Assembly: GCA_001771065.1 (NCBI GenBank)
Contig: MESQ01000014.1
Span: forward strand, 1-59,007
Reading direction: 5' to 3'
Source of the DNA: Burkholderiales bacterium RIFOXYD12_FULL_59_19
GTDB taxonomy: Bacteria; Pseudomonadota; Gammaproteobacteria; Burkholderiales; Burkholderiaceae_C
Length of the DNA stretch: 59,007 bases
Made by a program: the position numbers and the translations under genes. The notes beneath the pieces are model-generated. The model did not search any database. It saw only the letters and a list, made by a program, of their open reading frames with translations, and was not told the DNA's origin. Shown here one piece after another: positions 19,006 through 26,732 of the stretch. How positions within the stretch are numbered: the first letter of the stretch is position 1; each line of letters opens with the position of its first letter.

Positions 19006-19442
19006 AGGGCAGGTTTTAGCAGTTGCAGGCGTTTGGAAGGCAGTAAGCGAATAAAGTCATGATCGAACGTTGCCAGCACCTCTTGCTGCTGCAACACACT
19101 TGCAGCGATCCAGGCATCGGGCAGGTCGTTGGCGCTCAGATTGTGATCCAGACAAAGCATTCGCAATTTTGGCCACTCGTCTTGTGTGACCAGCATGGCT
19201 GCACCGGGACTGGCCAGGATGCCATCGATGAACGCGACTGCCTGGGTCGTGGGTGTGGGCACCAAAAACACGCGCGGGTGGGTGACCAACCTCAGAAAAC
19301 TGGCGACCACGGTTCCCAGCAATTTCAGATCCGCGTGGCTGGCGGCATGTGTCATGGCATGGGTTAACCAGGCCAGCGCGGTGGCGTGGTGCGGGTGATC
19401 TGCGCGCGACGCAGCCACCAGCACGTTGACGTCGGGCGTCAT
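19002..19442 (-). CDS. VapC-like PIN-domain toxin (module 1)
   Basis: 146-aa PIN domain, predicted Mg2+-dependent RNase. Acidic residues fitting the PIN site are the Asp in MTPDVNVLVAASRADHPHH, the Asp pair in ANDLPDAWIAA, and 'ATFDHDF' near the end; 'ASFLRLVTHPRVF' is typical of this VapC subgroup. It overlaps the antitoxin gene upstream by four bases (ATGA, 19439-19442) and overlaps argA downstream by four bases, so all three could be translationally linked. Known VapC toxins cut tRNA or rRNA; the target here is unknown. Confidence 0.88.
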   Translation of the reverse strand: MTPDVNVLVAASRADHPHHATALAWLTHAMTHAASHADLKLLGTVVASFLRLVTHPRVFLVPTPTTQAVAFIDGILASPGAAMLVTQDEWPKLRMLCLDHNLSANDLPDAWIAASVLQQQEVLATFDHDFIRLLPSKRLQLLKPAL

Positions 19443-19681
19443 TCTTCGGCCGCTTGCAGCAGCGATTTGTTGCTGATCGGGTCGATGCCTTGCTGCAGGC
19501 CGCTGGTACCGTCAAAAACCGGCAGAACGACCGGGGCGGCTGAGGCAACTGGGTCTGTGCCACGCGCGTATTGCGCCAGAAACTCGCGCACTTTGGCGCT
19601 GACCGAGGTGCCTTGCTCGATGGCCTTGATGCGGGCCCGTCGAATCAGCTCGTCGTCGACAGAAATGGTCAGATTTGACAT
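19439..19681 (-). CDS. Ribbon-helix-helix antitoxin (module 1, VapB-like)
   Basis: 80-aa antitoxin from the ATG at 19681 (MSNLTISVDDELIRRARIKA). The N-terminal segment fits a ribbon-helix-helix DNA-binding domain (beta strand NLTISVDD, then helices), and the C-terminal tail (PVFDGTSGLQQGIDPISNKSLL) would wrap and inhibit the PIN toxin. GGAGG precedes the ATG. An in-frame ATG at 19744 is upstream of the putative operator and is rejected. Binding to the direct repeats at 19701-19726 would give the usual autoregulation. Confidence 0.82.
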   Translation of the reverse strand: MSNLTISVDDELIRRARIKAIEQGTSVSAKVREFLAQYARGTDPVASAAPVVLPVFDGTSGLQQGIDPISNKSLLQAAEE

Positions 19682-19700
19682 GGTGAACCTCCGGTAATCA

Positions 19701-19726
19701 GTGTAGCACTTGAACCTGTGTAGCAC
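19701..19726 (-). promoter_or_regulatory. Candidate autoregulatory operator of toxin-antitoxin module 1
   Basis: The minus strand carries two identical 9-mers, GTGCTACAC (19718-19726 and 19701-19709), spaced 17 bp centre to centre, 20-45 nt upstream of the antitoxin ATG. TACACT within the proximal copy could be a -10 element. Tandem repeats about 1.6 helical turns apart are the type of site RHH antitoxins cover. No experimental support. Confidence 0.45.
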
Positions 19727-19822
19727 GCATTGGTGCTGAACCACACAGACGCAATCGCCTCATTTGATATCGTCGCCAGTCAAAAATGTAATACACTGAG
19801 TCAAATTTTTGTAATCTTTATC

Positions 19823-20209
19823 ATGACCCTCACCGTTCGTTTGCCTGAAACCATCGAGAGCCAGTTGACCCACTTTTGCGAGGCCTTGGGGGTGTCCAAA
19901 TCTCAAGTGGTGCAAAGCGCGCTGAAAGACTGGTTTGCCAAGCCTGCGCCCGCCCTCAGCCACCCGTTGTTGGCGTTTTCTGACGCTGCTGTCAGTTCAC
20001 CCCCCAGCCCGGATTGGCCCGGGCCCTATTCCAAAGACCGCCTACGCCAGCAGGTGCTCGCCAGCGGCACACCGCACCGGGCGGGCAAGCCGGTAGCCAC
20101 TTATAACGGTGACGTCTCTGCCGCCAAGCCAGGCAAAATGACCGCCAAACGTGTGCCAAAGCGCAACACGCGCAAAGCCGCACAAGCCCGCCAGACCGGC
20201 CCATCATGA
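19823..20209 (+). CDS. Ribbon-helix-helix antitoxin (module 2, CopG-like)
   Basis: 128-aa protein from ATG 19823 (MTLTVRLPETIESQLTHFCE). The first ~45 residues match a CopG/RHH fold: strand LTVRLP, helix, 'LGVSKSQVVQSALKDWF'. The middle has 'WPGPYSKDRLRQQVLASG', likely toxin-binding, and the C terminus is a lysine/arginine-rich tail (KRVPKRNTRKAAQARQ), unusual for an antitoxin and perhaps adding DNA affinity. It overlaps its toxin gene by ATGA (20206-20209). Upstream, TGTAATAC and TGTAATCT (19785-19815) could be part of its promoter or operator. Confidence 0.78.
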   Translation: MTLTVRLPETIESQLTHFCEALGVSKSQVVQSALKDWFAKPAPALSHPLLAFSDAAVSSPPSPDWPGPYSKDRLRQQVLASGTPHRAGKPVATYNGDVSAAKPGKMTAKRVPKRNTRKAAQARQTGPS

Positions 20210-20628
20210 GGGTCGCGCGCAACACCCTGATCGCTGACAGCGGTTTTTTGATTGCCTTGTTTGATGCCCGCGAGCCCCACCGCGTTGCCGCCAAGGCCTA
20301 TTTGTCAAGCCACCCGCAGCCCTTGCTGACCGTCGAGGCGGTGGTGGTGGAGGTCACATTTTTTCTGGCCGGTGCGCAGCGACGCGCTTTTTTGAACGCC
20401 GTTGCGGCAGCGGCATTGCTGGTGCTGCCGCCGCAGGCCAACAGCCACCAGCGCATTGCCGAGCTGTCTGCCAAATATGATGACATGGCTCCTGACTATG
20501 CAGACCTGGCGCTGATTGACCTGGCCGAACGCACCGACCTGAACAAGATTCTGACCCTGGACGTTCAAGATTTTTCGCTCTACCGCATCAGGGGACGCAA
20601 ATGCTTTGACCTGGTGAGCTGGCACTGA
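20206..20628 (+). CDS. PIN-domain toxin (module 2)
   Basis: 140-aa PIN-domain protein, predicted endoribonuclease. Acidic site residues are visible: Asp in LIADSGFLIALFDARE, Glu in 'LTVEAVVVEVTFFL', Asp residues in 'DYADLALIDLAE' and Asp in 'ILTLDVQDFSLYR'. It belongs to a different PIN subgroup from module 1 (COG2402/VapC-like 'DSGFLIAL'). It is translationally coupled to the RHH antitoxin upstream and transcribed away from module 1. Confidence 0.85.
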   Translation: MRVARNTLIADSGFLIALFDAREPHRVAAKAYLSSHPQPLLTVEAVVVEVTFFLAGAQRRAFLNAVAAAALLVLPPQANSHQRIAELSAKYDDMAPDYADLALIDLAERTDLNKILTLDVQDFSLYRIRGRKCFDLVSWH

Positions 20629-20646
20629 GCGGGCAAGCCACTTCCA

Positions 20647-20955
20647 TCAAACCGCCACGGCTTGTGCCACCAGTTTGACACCCAGCGCAGCACAAACCCG
20701 ATTGACCGTATCAAAACGGGGCTGGGCATTGGGTCGCAGGGCTTTGTAGAGCGCTTCACGGGTCATGCCGGATGCCTTGGCACTCTGGCTCATGCCGCGT
20801 GCGCGTGCAATATCGCCGAGTGCGGCAGCCAGCAAAGCCGGGTCGTTTTCCTCCTGTATCACCGTCAGGTATTCAGCAATGGCTTGATCAGTGTCCAGAT
20901 GTTCAGCAAAATCAAGATCAGGAATATCGGCAAGCCGGATTTTATTTTTCGTCAG
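20647..20955 (-). pseudogene. HigA-type antitoxin without a normal start codon, orphan
   Basis: The frame encodes a helix-turn-helix antitoxin of the COG3636/putative addiction-module type: 'DPALLAAALGDIARARGMSQ', 'GMTREALYKALRPNAQPRFDTVNRVCAALGVKLV'. A GTG at 20862 gives 71 aa, but the family's N-terminal part continues in frame upstream (IRLADIPDLDFAEHLDTDQA, then IAEYLTV), back to a stop at 20956-20958. No ATG, GTG or TTG occurs in that extension; only a CTG at 20955 follows the stop, with GAGGAG three nt before the stop's end. The partner RelE/HigB toxin that normally precedes it is absent. It could be a decayed module, or start at CTG. Confidence 0.6.
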
Positions 20956-21151
20956 TCACTCCTCAAAAGGAGATGCCAACTTGATGGTTTTGGCAGTACC
21001 AAAATGCTGACAGTGACTGTCACCATGATTTTCTCTACTGCCTCAGTAAAGCCTCAAACTGCGCAAGCGGCATTTGAGGAGTCGTCGGTGGTGTTTGTGC
21101 TGGCTGCGGCATCACTTGAAAGACAGTTTGAATAAAGCTTATTAGTTGTAT

Positions 21152-21163
21152 ATTGTTAACAAT
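21152..21163 (+). promoter_or_regulatory. Palindrome upstream of phnX, possible regulator site
   Basis: ATTGTTAACAAT is a perfect 12-bp palindrome lying about 62-73 nt before the phnX ATG in an AT-rich, gene-free stretch (20959-21224). Its position suits an operator for the GntR-family regulator encoded nearby. I did not find a matching palindrome before aepX or the PLP-enzyme gene, so the link is weak. Confidence 0.3.
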
Positions 21164-21224
21164 TTACTAAGAATCGTTCATAATCTATTTACCGTATCCA
21201 ATCCCAGTTTTCAGGAGATTTGCA

Positions 21225-22148
21225 ATGACACAGTCCATCACCACCCAGTTGTCGCCTGTCGGTCGTGTGCCCGACGACATTCGTCGCGCGGCGGCGCAGC
21301 AGCAAAAATTTGATCAGGAAAACACCGAGCGTAGCGTGGGCTACGTCATGCTTGACTGCTCCGGCACCACCATGGACCGCTATGTGGATGCGCCAGCCAT
21401 TGTGTTTGTTGAGGTATTCAAGAAGTATGGGCTAGAAATCACCATGCCCGAAGCACGCGAGCCGATGGGGCTGCGCAAAGATCTACACATCAAGGCCATC
21501 ACTGAAATTCCCTCGGTACGCGCGCGCTTTAGCGCCACGTTTGGCCGTGCACCCCATCAATCGGATGTGGATGCGATGTTTGCCGACTTTGTGCCAACCC
21601 AGCTTGCCTTGCTGCGCAAGGGCAGTTACCACGACTTGTTGCCTGGCGTGGCTGATGTGGTCAAGGCTTTGCGCCAGCAAGGCATCAAGCTCGGGGTAAC
21701 CACCGGCTTTACCCGTGATATGTTGGACGTGTTGTTGGCGGGTGCGGCACCGCAGGGCTTTGTGCCCGACACGTCTTGCGCGGGTGACGAGGTAGAGATG
21801 CCGCGCCCCACCGCCTACATGGTGATCAAGAACCTGGAGCGCATGGGCGTCTATAACCTGACCAACGCCATGCGCCGCACCGTCAAGGTGGACGACACGG
21901 TGTCAGGTGCCGGTGAAGGCGCGCCGATGTGCTGGCGTGTCGGTGTTTCCAAGTGGAGCAACTATGTGGCAGACAGTTGGGCGGCCGTTAAAGCCATGAG
22001 CCCGACTGAGCTTGCAGCCAAAGAGCAGGCCTCCAAAGAAAAAATCATCCGCGAAAGTGGCGCGCACTACGTGATTGATGACCTGCGCGACCTGCCTGCG
22101 GTGATTGCCGACATCAATGCCCGCCTGGCTGCAGGGGAGCAGCCCTGA
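21225..22148 (+). CDS. phnX: Phosphonoacetaldehyde hydrolase (phosphonatase), variant form
   Basis: HAD-superfamily enzyme cleaving the C-P bond of phosphonoacetaldehyde to acetaldehyde and phosphate, the last step of the PhnW-PhnX route. The nucleophile is Asp44 in VMLDCSGTTMD. Canonical PhnX reads DWAGTT, so Trp-Ala is replaced by Cys-Ser. The Schiff-base Lys is Lys85 in MGLRKDLHIKA; the 41-residue spacing between Asp and Lys equals that of the Bacillus enzyme (12 and 53). Later motifs 'GVTTGFTRDMLDVL', 'PRPTAYMV' and 'VKVDDTVSGAGEG' also fit. 307 aa, with a ~33-residue N-terminal extension and a GA-rich insert. AGGAG lies at good spacing before the ATG. It converges on and overlaps the regulator gene by 35 nt. 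Confidence 0.88.
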   Translation: MTQSITTQLSPVGRVPDDIRRAAAQQQKFDQENTERSVGYVMLDCSGTTMDRYVDAPAIVFVEVFKKYGLEITMPEAREPMGLRKDLHIKAITEIPSVRARFSATFGRAPHQSDVDAMFADFVPTQLALLRKGSYHDLLPGVADVVKALRQQGIKLGVTTGFTRDMLDVLLAGAAPQGFVPDTSCAGDEVEMPRPTAYMVIKNLERMGVYNLTNAMRRTVKVDDTVSGAGEGAPMCWRVGVSKWSNYVADSWAAVKAMSPTELAAKEQASKEKIIRESGAHYVIDDLRDLPAVIADINARLAAGEQP

Positions 22149-22818
22149 CAGCGGCGTTGTCGATGGTGCGTTGCTTGCTTTGCATCACATGGTCTACCAT
22201 GGCGCGGCCTGCCGCAGCGGCATCACCCGAAGCAATGGCCTGGACGATCAGTTGGTGCTCAGCCAAAAAAGTTGCCATCAGCACCGAGTCCGTCAGATTC
22301 TGTCGACGAAACAGCGACAGCTCCTTGATCAGCTTGCGGTAGGTGTCGGTGAGTTTGTGGTTGCCGGTCATCTCGACCATGCGGTCGTGAAACTTCAGGT
22401 TAAGCACATGGTATTGGTGCGCGTCCTTCACCTTGACAGCTTTTTCCATGCCCGTTACCAATGTTTTGAGCTCCTTGAGCTGCTCTGGCGTGATGCTTTC
22501 AGCCAGGCGTTTGCCTACCCAGTGGTCCATGGCGGCACGCAGGTCAAAAATTTCAAGCGCTTCGTCAACCGGAATATTGCGCACAAAAACTCCGCGGTTT
22601 TTTTCTGTGCGTACCAAACCGGCTTCGTCGAGCATACGAAACGCCTCACGGATTGGCCCACGCGACACGCCCAGCTTGTCGGCCAGGGCCGCTTCATTGA
22701 GTTTGGCACCTGGCAGGTAGTCTCCCACCAGGATGGCGCGTTCGATTTCCTGTTGAACGACGATGGCAAGCGAATTGTTTTGTAACAGGGCGATGGTGGG
22801 GTGGATCGAGGCGGTCAT
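22114..22818 (-). CDS. phnR: GntR-family regulator of phosphonate utilisation (FadR/FCD subgroup)
   Basis: 234-aa transcription factor. The N-terminal winged HTH is 'LAIVVQQEIERAILVGDYLPGAKLNEAALADKLGVSRGPIREAFRMLDEAGLV', the classic GntR signature, followed by a helical FCD effector domain with likely metal/ligand residues (Asp in FDLRAAMDHW, His in LNLKFHDRMVEMTG, His in AEHQLIVQAI and VDHVMQS). It is the last gene of the aepXVW-phnW operon, 26 nt after phnW. Burkholderiales phosphonate clusters carry such a regulator, which supports control of this island; the effector may be AEP or phosphonoacetaldehyde (inferred). Confidence 0.88.
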   Translation of the reverse strand: MTASIHPTIALLQNNSLAIVVQQEIERAILVGDYLPGAKLNEAALADKLGVSRGPIREAFRMLDEAGLVRTEKNRGVFVRNIPVDEALEIFDLRAAMDHWVGKRLAESITPEQLKELKTLVTGMEKAVKVKDAHQYHVLNLKFHDRMVEMTGNHKLTDTYRKLIKELSLFRRQNLTDSVLMATFLAEHQLIVQAIASGDAAAAGRAMVDHVMQSKQRTIDNAAVRAAPLQPGGH

Positions 22819-22844
22819 GCCGATATTGGATCACAAGCAACGGG

Positions 22845-23948
22845 CTATGCCGCTAACCCCAAATCTTGCAGCGCAAGTGCCACAGCATGAACCGCCTGTT
22901 CCATGTCATGGGGCCCGATAGCGCCGATACAACCCACCCGGAAGGTCTCGATTTGGGTCAGTTTGCCCGGGTACAGCAAAAATCCGTGGGCACGCACCGC
23001 CGCGTAAAACGACTTGAATTCGTACTTGGGGTGTGCTGGCGCGTGAAAGGTAACGATGATGGGTGACTGAATGGCAGGGTCAAGAAACGGCTTGAAGCCC
23101 AGGCGAGCCATGCCGACCATGAGGGTTTCAAAGTTGTGCGTGTAGCGCGCCAGCCGGGCGGGCTGGCCGCCCTCGGCCTCAAATTGGGCAATCGCCTCAT
23201 GCAGTGCCACCACCACATGGGTGGGGGGCGTAAAGCGCCATTGGCCGGTTTTTTCCATGTACATATATTGGTCGTGCAAATCCATGGCCAATGACTGGCT
23301 TTGGCCGGCGCAGTGGTCTAGCACCGCTTTGCGGATGAAGACAAAACCCATGCCCGGCACCCCTTCCAGGCACTTGCCGCTGGCGGCAATGAGTGCGTCA
23401 AAACGGGTACTGCGGGCATCAATTTCCAGGGCACCAAAAGAGCTCATGGCATCCACAATCAGCCCCTTGCCGTGTGCCGTGCACACGTCGGCCACCGCTT
23501 GCAGCGGGTTGAGCACACCGGCGCCCGTTTCGCAGTGAATCAGCACCACGTGAGTGATGGAAGCATCTGTGGTGAGATGCGCGTCGAGAACCGTAGCTGA
23601 CACGGGCTGTGCCTCGTCAAAGTCCAGCACCGTCACGCGTCGGCCCATCAACTGGGTCAGGCGGGCAGCGCGCTTGCAGTAAGCACCGTTGTCAAGTACC
23701 AACACATGACCGTCGCGCGGCACCAGTGTGGCCACCGCTGCTTCAACGCTGAAGGTACCACTGCCTTGCAGCGGCACCACCACATGGCTGTCGTGGCCAT
23801 GGATGATGCTGAGCAGGCTGGCACGCACACTGGCAGTGACGGCGTTGAAATCAGCGTCCCACGAGCCCCAGTCTTTTAACATGGCCAGCTTGGTGCGTAG
23901 CGTGGTGGTCAAGGGGCCGGGGGTCAGCAGGATTTTGTCTCTGTCCAT
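22845..23948 (-). CDS. phnW: 2-aminoethylphosphonate-pyruvate transaminase
   Basis: PLP-dependent (fold type I, class V-like) enzyme converting AEP + pyruvate to phosphonoacetaldehyde + alanine. It starts [20 protein letters not shown], with the 'LLTPGPLTT' and 'DWGSWD.DF' motifs of PhnW; the PLP lysine is about residue 192 in [16 protein letters not shown], preceded by '[13 protein letters not shown]'. Arg residues of the phosphonate pocket are probably in the C-terminal part. An ATG at 23963 would add five residues. It lies 18 nt after the permease gene and feeds PhnX, encoded 0.7 kb away on the other strand. Confidence 0.94.
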   Translation of the reverse strand: MDRDKILLTPGPLTTTLRTKLAMLKDWGSWDADFNAVTASVRASLLSIIHGHDSHVVVPLQGSGTFSVEAAVATLVPRDGHVLVLDNGAYCKRAARLTQLMGRRVTVLDFDEAQPVSATVLDAHLTTDASITHVVLIHCETGAGVLNPLQAVADVCTAHGKGLIVDAMSSFGALEIDARSTRFDALIAASGKCLEGVPGMGFVFIRKAVLDHCAGQSQSLAMDLHDQYMYMEKTGQWRFTPPTHVVVALHEAIAQFEAEGGQPARLARYTHNFETLMVGMARLGFKPFLDPAIQSPIIVTFHAPAHPKYEFKSFYAAVRAHGFLLYPGKLTQIETFRVGCIGAIGPHDMEQAVHAVALALQDLGLAA

Positions 23949-23966
23949 GGTGCTTGTCTCCAATCG

Positions 23967-25670
23967 TTAAGCTCGCCAGGCCTGTGTGCGTCGGTTCACC
24001 CACCAGGCCAGGATCATAAAAAACAGCGTTGCCAGCGTGCTGGCAAGGCCAATCAGGACGGCCATGGCCGCGGCGGCACCCATTTCGCCAGCTTCGTCCA
24101 GGTTCAGGATGGCAATGGAGGCGACCTTGGTTTCTGGCGAATACAAAAAAACCACAGCCGAAATGGTGGTCATGGCGTTGATGAAAAAGTAGCGCGCCAT
24201 ATCGACCAGCGCCGGGGTGCAAATGGGCAGCGTGACGCGCCAGAAGGTTTTGTAAAAGGGCACTTTGAGCGAGGCGCTGACTGCCTCAAATTCGCTGTCG
24301 AGTGCTTTGAGTGCGGTCACAGCCGTGAGATGACCCGTGGTGTAAAAGTGGATGATGGTGCACAGCGTCAGCAGGGTCAGCGTGTGGTAAAGCCCATTCA
24401 GTGGGTTGCTGGCGGCATTGAAGAAAAAAATGTAGCCCAGGCCCAGCACCAGTCCCGGCACGGCCATGGGCACCACAGCCAACAGCCGCACCCCAGCGCG
24501 TAAACTGTCCATGCCCCTGGTTTTTTCCAGCAGGTAAGCCCCCACAAACACCAGCGCGGTGCCAAACAAGGCCGTGCCACCCGCCATGGTGATGCTGTTC
24601 AAGAAGGCCACCCCCACTTCAGCGTCGAGCAGACCCAAGGCGTAATGGCGCAGGCTGGGTGTCAGGTCGTAAGGCCAAAAAGTTGCAAACGAGGCAAATA
24701 CCGCCATGCCCAACATCGCCAGAACCAGCAGCGCGATGCTGGCGCAAAACAGCGTCATGAGTCGGTCAAACAGCGGCGAGGGCTTGGCACGGTAAGGAAT
24801 GGCGCGCGCGGACAGCATGGCCGTTTGCCTGCGGCTCACATAGTTGTCAACGGCAAAACTCAACACTGCTGGGGTCAACAGCAAAATGGCCACCACCGCG
24901 CCCTTGGCAAAATCCTGCTGGCCAATCACCAGTTTGAACACATCGGTGGCCAGCACATTGAAGTTGCCCCCAATCACCTTGGGGATGCCAAAGTCGGTGA
25001 TCACCAGCGTAAAGGTCACCATGGCCGCAGAAATCAGACCATATTTGGCCCCCGGCAGGGTGATGGTAAAAAACTTGCGCAGTGCCGTGGTGCCCATGGC
25101 GTCGGCGGCCTCAAACAGGCGCGCATCTGACATGGACAAAGCCGTCACCAAGATCATCAAGGTGTGCGGAAACACCGCAATACATTCGGCCAGCACCACG
25201 CCTGGCGCGCCATAAATCTCGTCAATGCCAATGTGGTCTAACCAGGCCTTGAGCACACCTTGGTTGCCAAACCAGTAAATCAGTGAAATGGCCGACAGAA
25301 GCGACGGGGCCAGCAGCGGCACCAGCGTGATGCCGCGAAACAGCGCCTTGTAGGGCATGCAGGAGCGGCTCAAGGCATAGGCAAAGGTGAAGGCCAGTGG
25401 TAGCACGATCAGCGTTACCAGACCCGACACCCACAGGCTGTTCCACAGACTGCCCAGCAAGGCGGGGGTTTGGGCATAGGCCAAAAAATTGGCCAGCCAG
25501 ACAAATTCACCGCTGTCAGACTGCAGTGCCTGAATCAGAATGGCACCCAGTGGCAAGGCCAAAAAGTACAACAAAAAAACAGCGACCAAACCTAGCATGA
25601 CGTGCGCCAAGCGGTCAATCCAGTGGTAGTGTTGCTTGACCACGGGCAACTGCAGCACGGATGCCATCAA
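23967..25670 (-). CDS. aepW: 2-aminoethylphosphonate ABC transporter, double-length permease (PhnU2/AepW type)
   Basis: Inner-membrane protein of 567 aa with about twelve membrane helices, formed by two tandem BPD-transp-1 permease units. Each half has an EAA-type cytoplasmic loop that would contact the ATPase ('EAADAMGTTALRKFFTITLPG' near residue 190 and 'EAVSASLKVPFYKTFWRVTLP' near 455). Such fused iron/thiamine/putrescine-like permeases are typical of the AepXVW and PhnSTU2 systems found beside phnW. Its start overlaps the stop of the ATPase gene by four bases (ATGA, 25667-25670). Specificity is inferred from family and context. Confidence 0.88.
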   Translation of the reverse strand: MMASVLQLPVVKQHYHWIDRLAHVMLGLVAVFLLYFLALPLGAILIQALQSDSGEFVWLANFLAYAQTPALLGSLWNSLWVSGLVTLIVLPLAFTFAYALSRSCMPYKALFRGITLVPLLAPSLLSAISLIYWFGNQGVLKAWLDHIGIDEIYGAPGVVLAECIAVFPHTLMILVTALSMSDARLFEAADAMGTTALRKFFTITLPGAKYGLISAAMVTFTLVITDFGIPKVIGGNFNVLATDVFKLVIGQQDFAKGAVVAILLLTPAVLSFAVDNYVSRRQTAMLSARAIPYRAKPSPLFDRLMTLFCASIALLVLAMLGMAVFASFATFWPYDLTPSLRHYALGLLDAEVGVAFLNSITMAGGTALFGTALVFVGAYLLEKTRGMDSLRAGVRLLAVVPMAVPGLVLGLGYIFFFNAASNPLNGLYHTLTLLTLCTIIHFYTTGHLTAVTALKALDSEFEAVSASLKVPFYKTFWRVTLPICTPALVDMARYFFINAMTTISAVVFLYSPETKVASIAILNLDEAGEMGAAAAMAVLIGLASTLATLFFMILAWWVNRRTQAWRA

Positions 25671-26719
25671 AATACCTTGAGACGTTCGGGCAGGAGTTTG
25701 AGGGTCAACGCCGAGCCCGCCCGCAGCGACTGCTCAGACAGAAAGTTGGGCGACAAATAAACTGTGAGTTTTTGATCGCCTAACAGGGGTGCGTTCACAT
25801 GGACGTGGCAATGCGAGCCCAGAAAGTCAATCCCCTCAATCTGGCACGAAAACACATGCGCATCGCCTGGCGCAATCGGGTGCGCCAACACGTCTTCCGG
25901 GCGCAAATAGACCTTGACGGCGCCCTCTGCACCGTTTGAGGGCACGCGCATCTGACCAAGCTGCAGGCTGCCACTCACCCGCTGGGCGTTCAGCACATTG
26001 ACCTTGCCGACAAAGTCGGCCACAAAGGGGGAGGCTGGTTCGCGGTAAATGGCCATCGGGGTACCGATTTGCTCAATCACGCCATGGTTCATCACCACAA
26101 TGCGGTCGGCCACACTCAGTGCTTCTTCTTGATCATGGGTCACCATGATGGTGGTCACGCCCAGCGTTTGCTGCAGGCTGCGAATTTCTTGCCGCAGGCG
26201 CACGCGCTCCAGCGCGTCCAGCGCAGACAGCGGCTCGTCCAGCAACAGCAAGCCGGGTGCGGTGGCCAGGGCGCGTGCCAGGGCAATACGTTGCTGCTGC
26301 CCGCCTGAGAGTTGGCCTGGGAACTTGGCCTCACTGCCCGGCAGTCCGACCAGCTTGAGCAGGTCGGTCACGCGTTGGCGCGTTTGTGCGCGTGGTGCCT
26401 TGCGGTTGACCAAGCCATACGACACATTGTCAAACACGCTCAAGTTAGGAAACAGCGCATAACTTTGAAACACAATGCCGTAGTTGCGGTGCGCCGGTGG
26501 CAAGCGTGAAATATCACGTCCACCCAGGAACACTTGCCCGGCTGTTTGCAGATCCAGGCCCGCAATGATGCGCAGCAAGGTGGTCTTGCCGCAGCCTGAT
26601 GGCCCCAAAAAACACACAAACTCACCTTTTTGAACGGCGAGATTGATGTCCCTCAGGGCTGTAAAACTGCCAAAATTTTTACAAATTTGGCGCAGATCAA
26701 GAAACAAATTGTCGCTCAC
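25667..26719 (-). CDS. aepV: 2-aminoethylphosphonate ABC transporter ATPase (PhnT2/AepV type)
   Basis: 350-aa importer ATPase of the PotA/FbpC group. Walker A is GPSGCGKTTLLRIIAG (about residues 40-47), the Q-loop lies in 'YGIVFQSYALFPNLSV', the signature is LSGGQQQRIALARAL, Walker B is 'LLLLDEPLSALDA', and the H-loop is in 'TIMVTHDQEEALS'. A C-terminal TOBE domain (about 280-350, VYLRPEDVLAHP) follows. It sits between the binding protein and the permease in the operon, 13 nt after the former. These features define an ABC importer; the AEP substrate is inferred from the phn context. Confidence 0.92.
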   Translation of the reverse strand: MSDNLFLDLRQICKNFGSFTALRDINLAVQKGEFVCFLGPSGCGKTTLLRIIAGLDLQTAGQVFLGGRDISRLPPAHRNYGIVFQSYALFPNLSVFDNVSYGLVNRKAPRAQTRQRVTDLLKLVGLPGSEAKFPGQLSGGQQQRIALARALATAPGLLLLDEPLSALDALERVRLRQEIRSLQQTLGVTTIMVTHDQEEALSVADRIVVMNHGVIEQIGTPMAIYREPASPFVADFVGKVNVLNAQRVSGSLQLGQMRVPSNGAEGAVKVYLRPEDVLAHPIAPGDAHVFSCQIEGIDFLGSHCHVHVNAPLLGDQKLTVYLSPNFLSEQSLRAGSALTLKLLPERLKVF

Positions 26720-26732
26720 ACGCTGACAAACT

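Noticed and set aside
19002..20955. Prophage or plasmid remnant around the toxin-antitoxin genes and ParA-like gene
   Set aside because: No integrase, replication, capsid or conjugation gene and no flanking attachment repeats were visible.
20662..21135. 157-codon plus-strand frame over the antitoxin relic
   Set aside because: Its first half is the complement of the HigA-type sequence; the rest has no coding signature or ribosome site.
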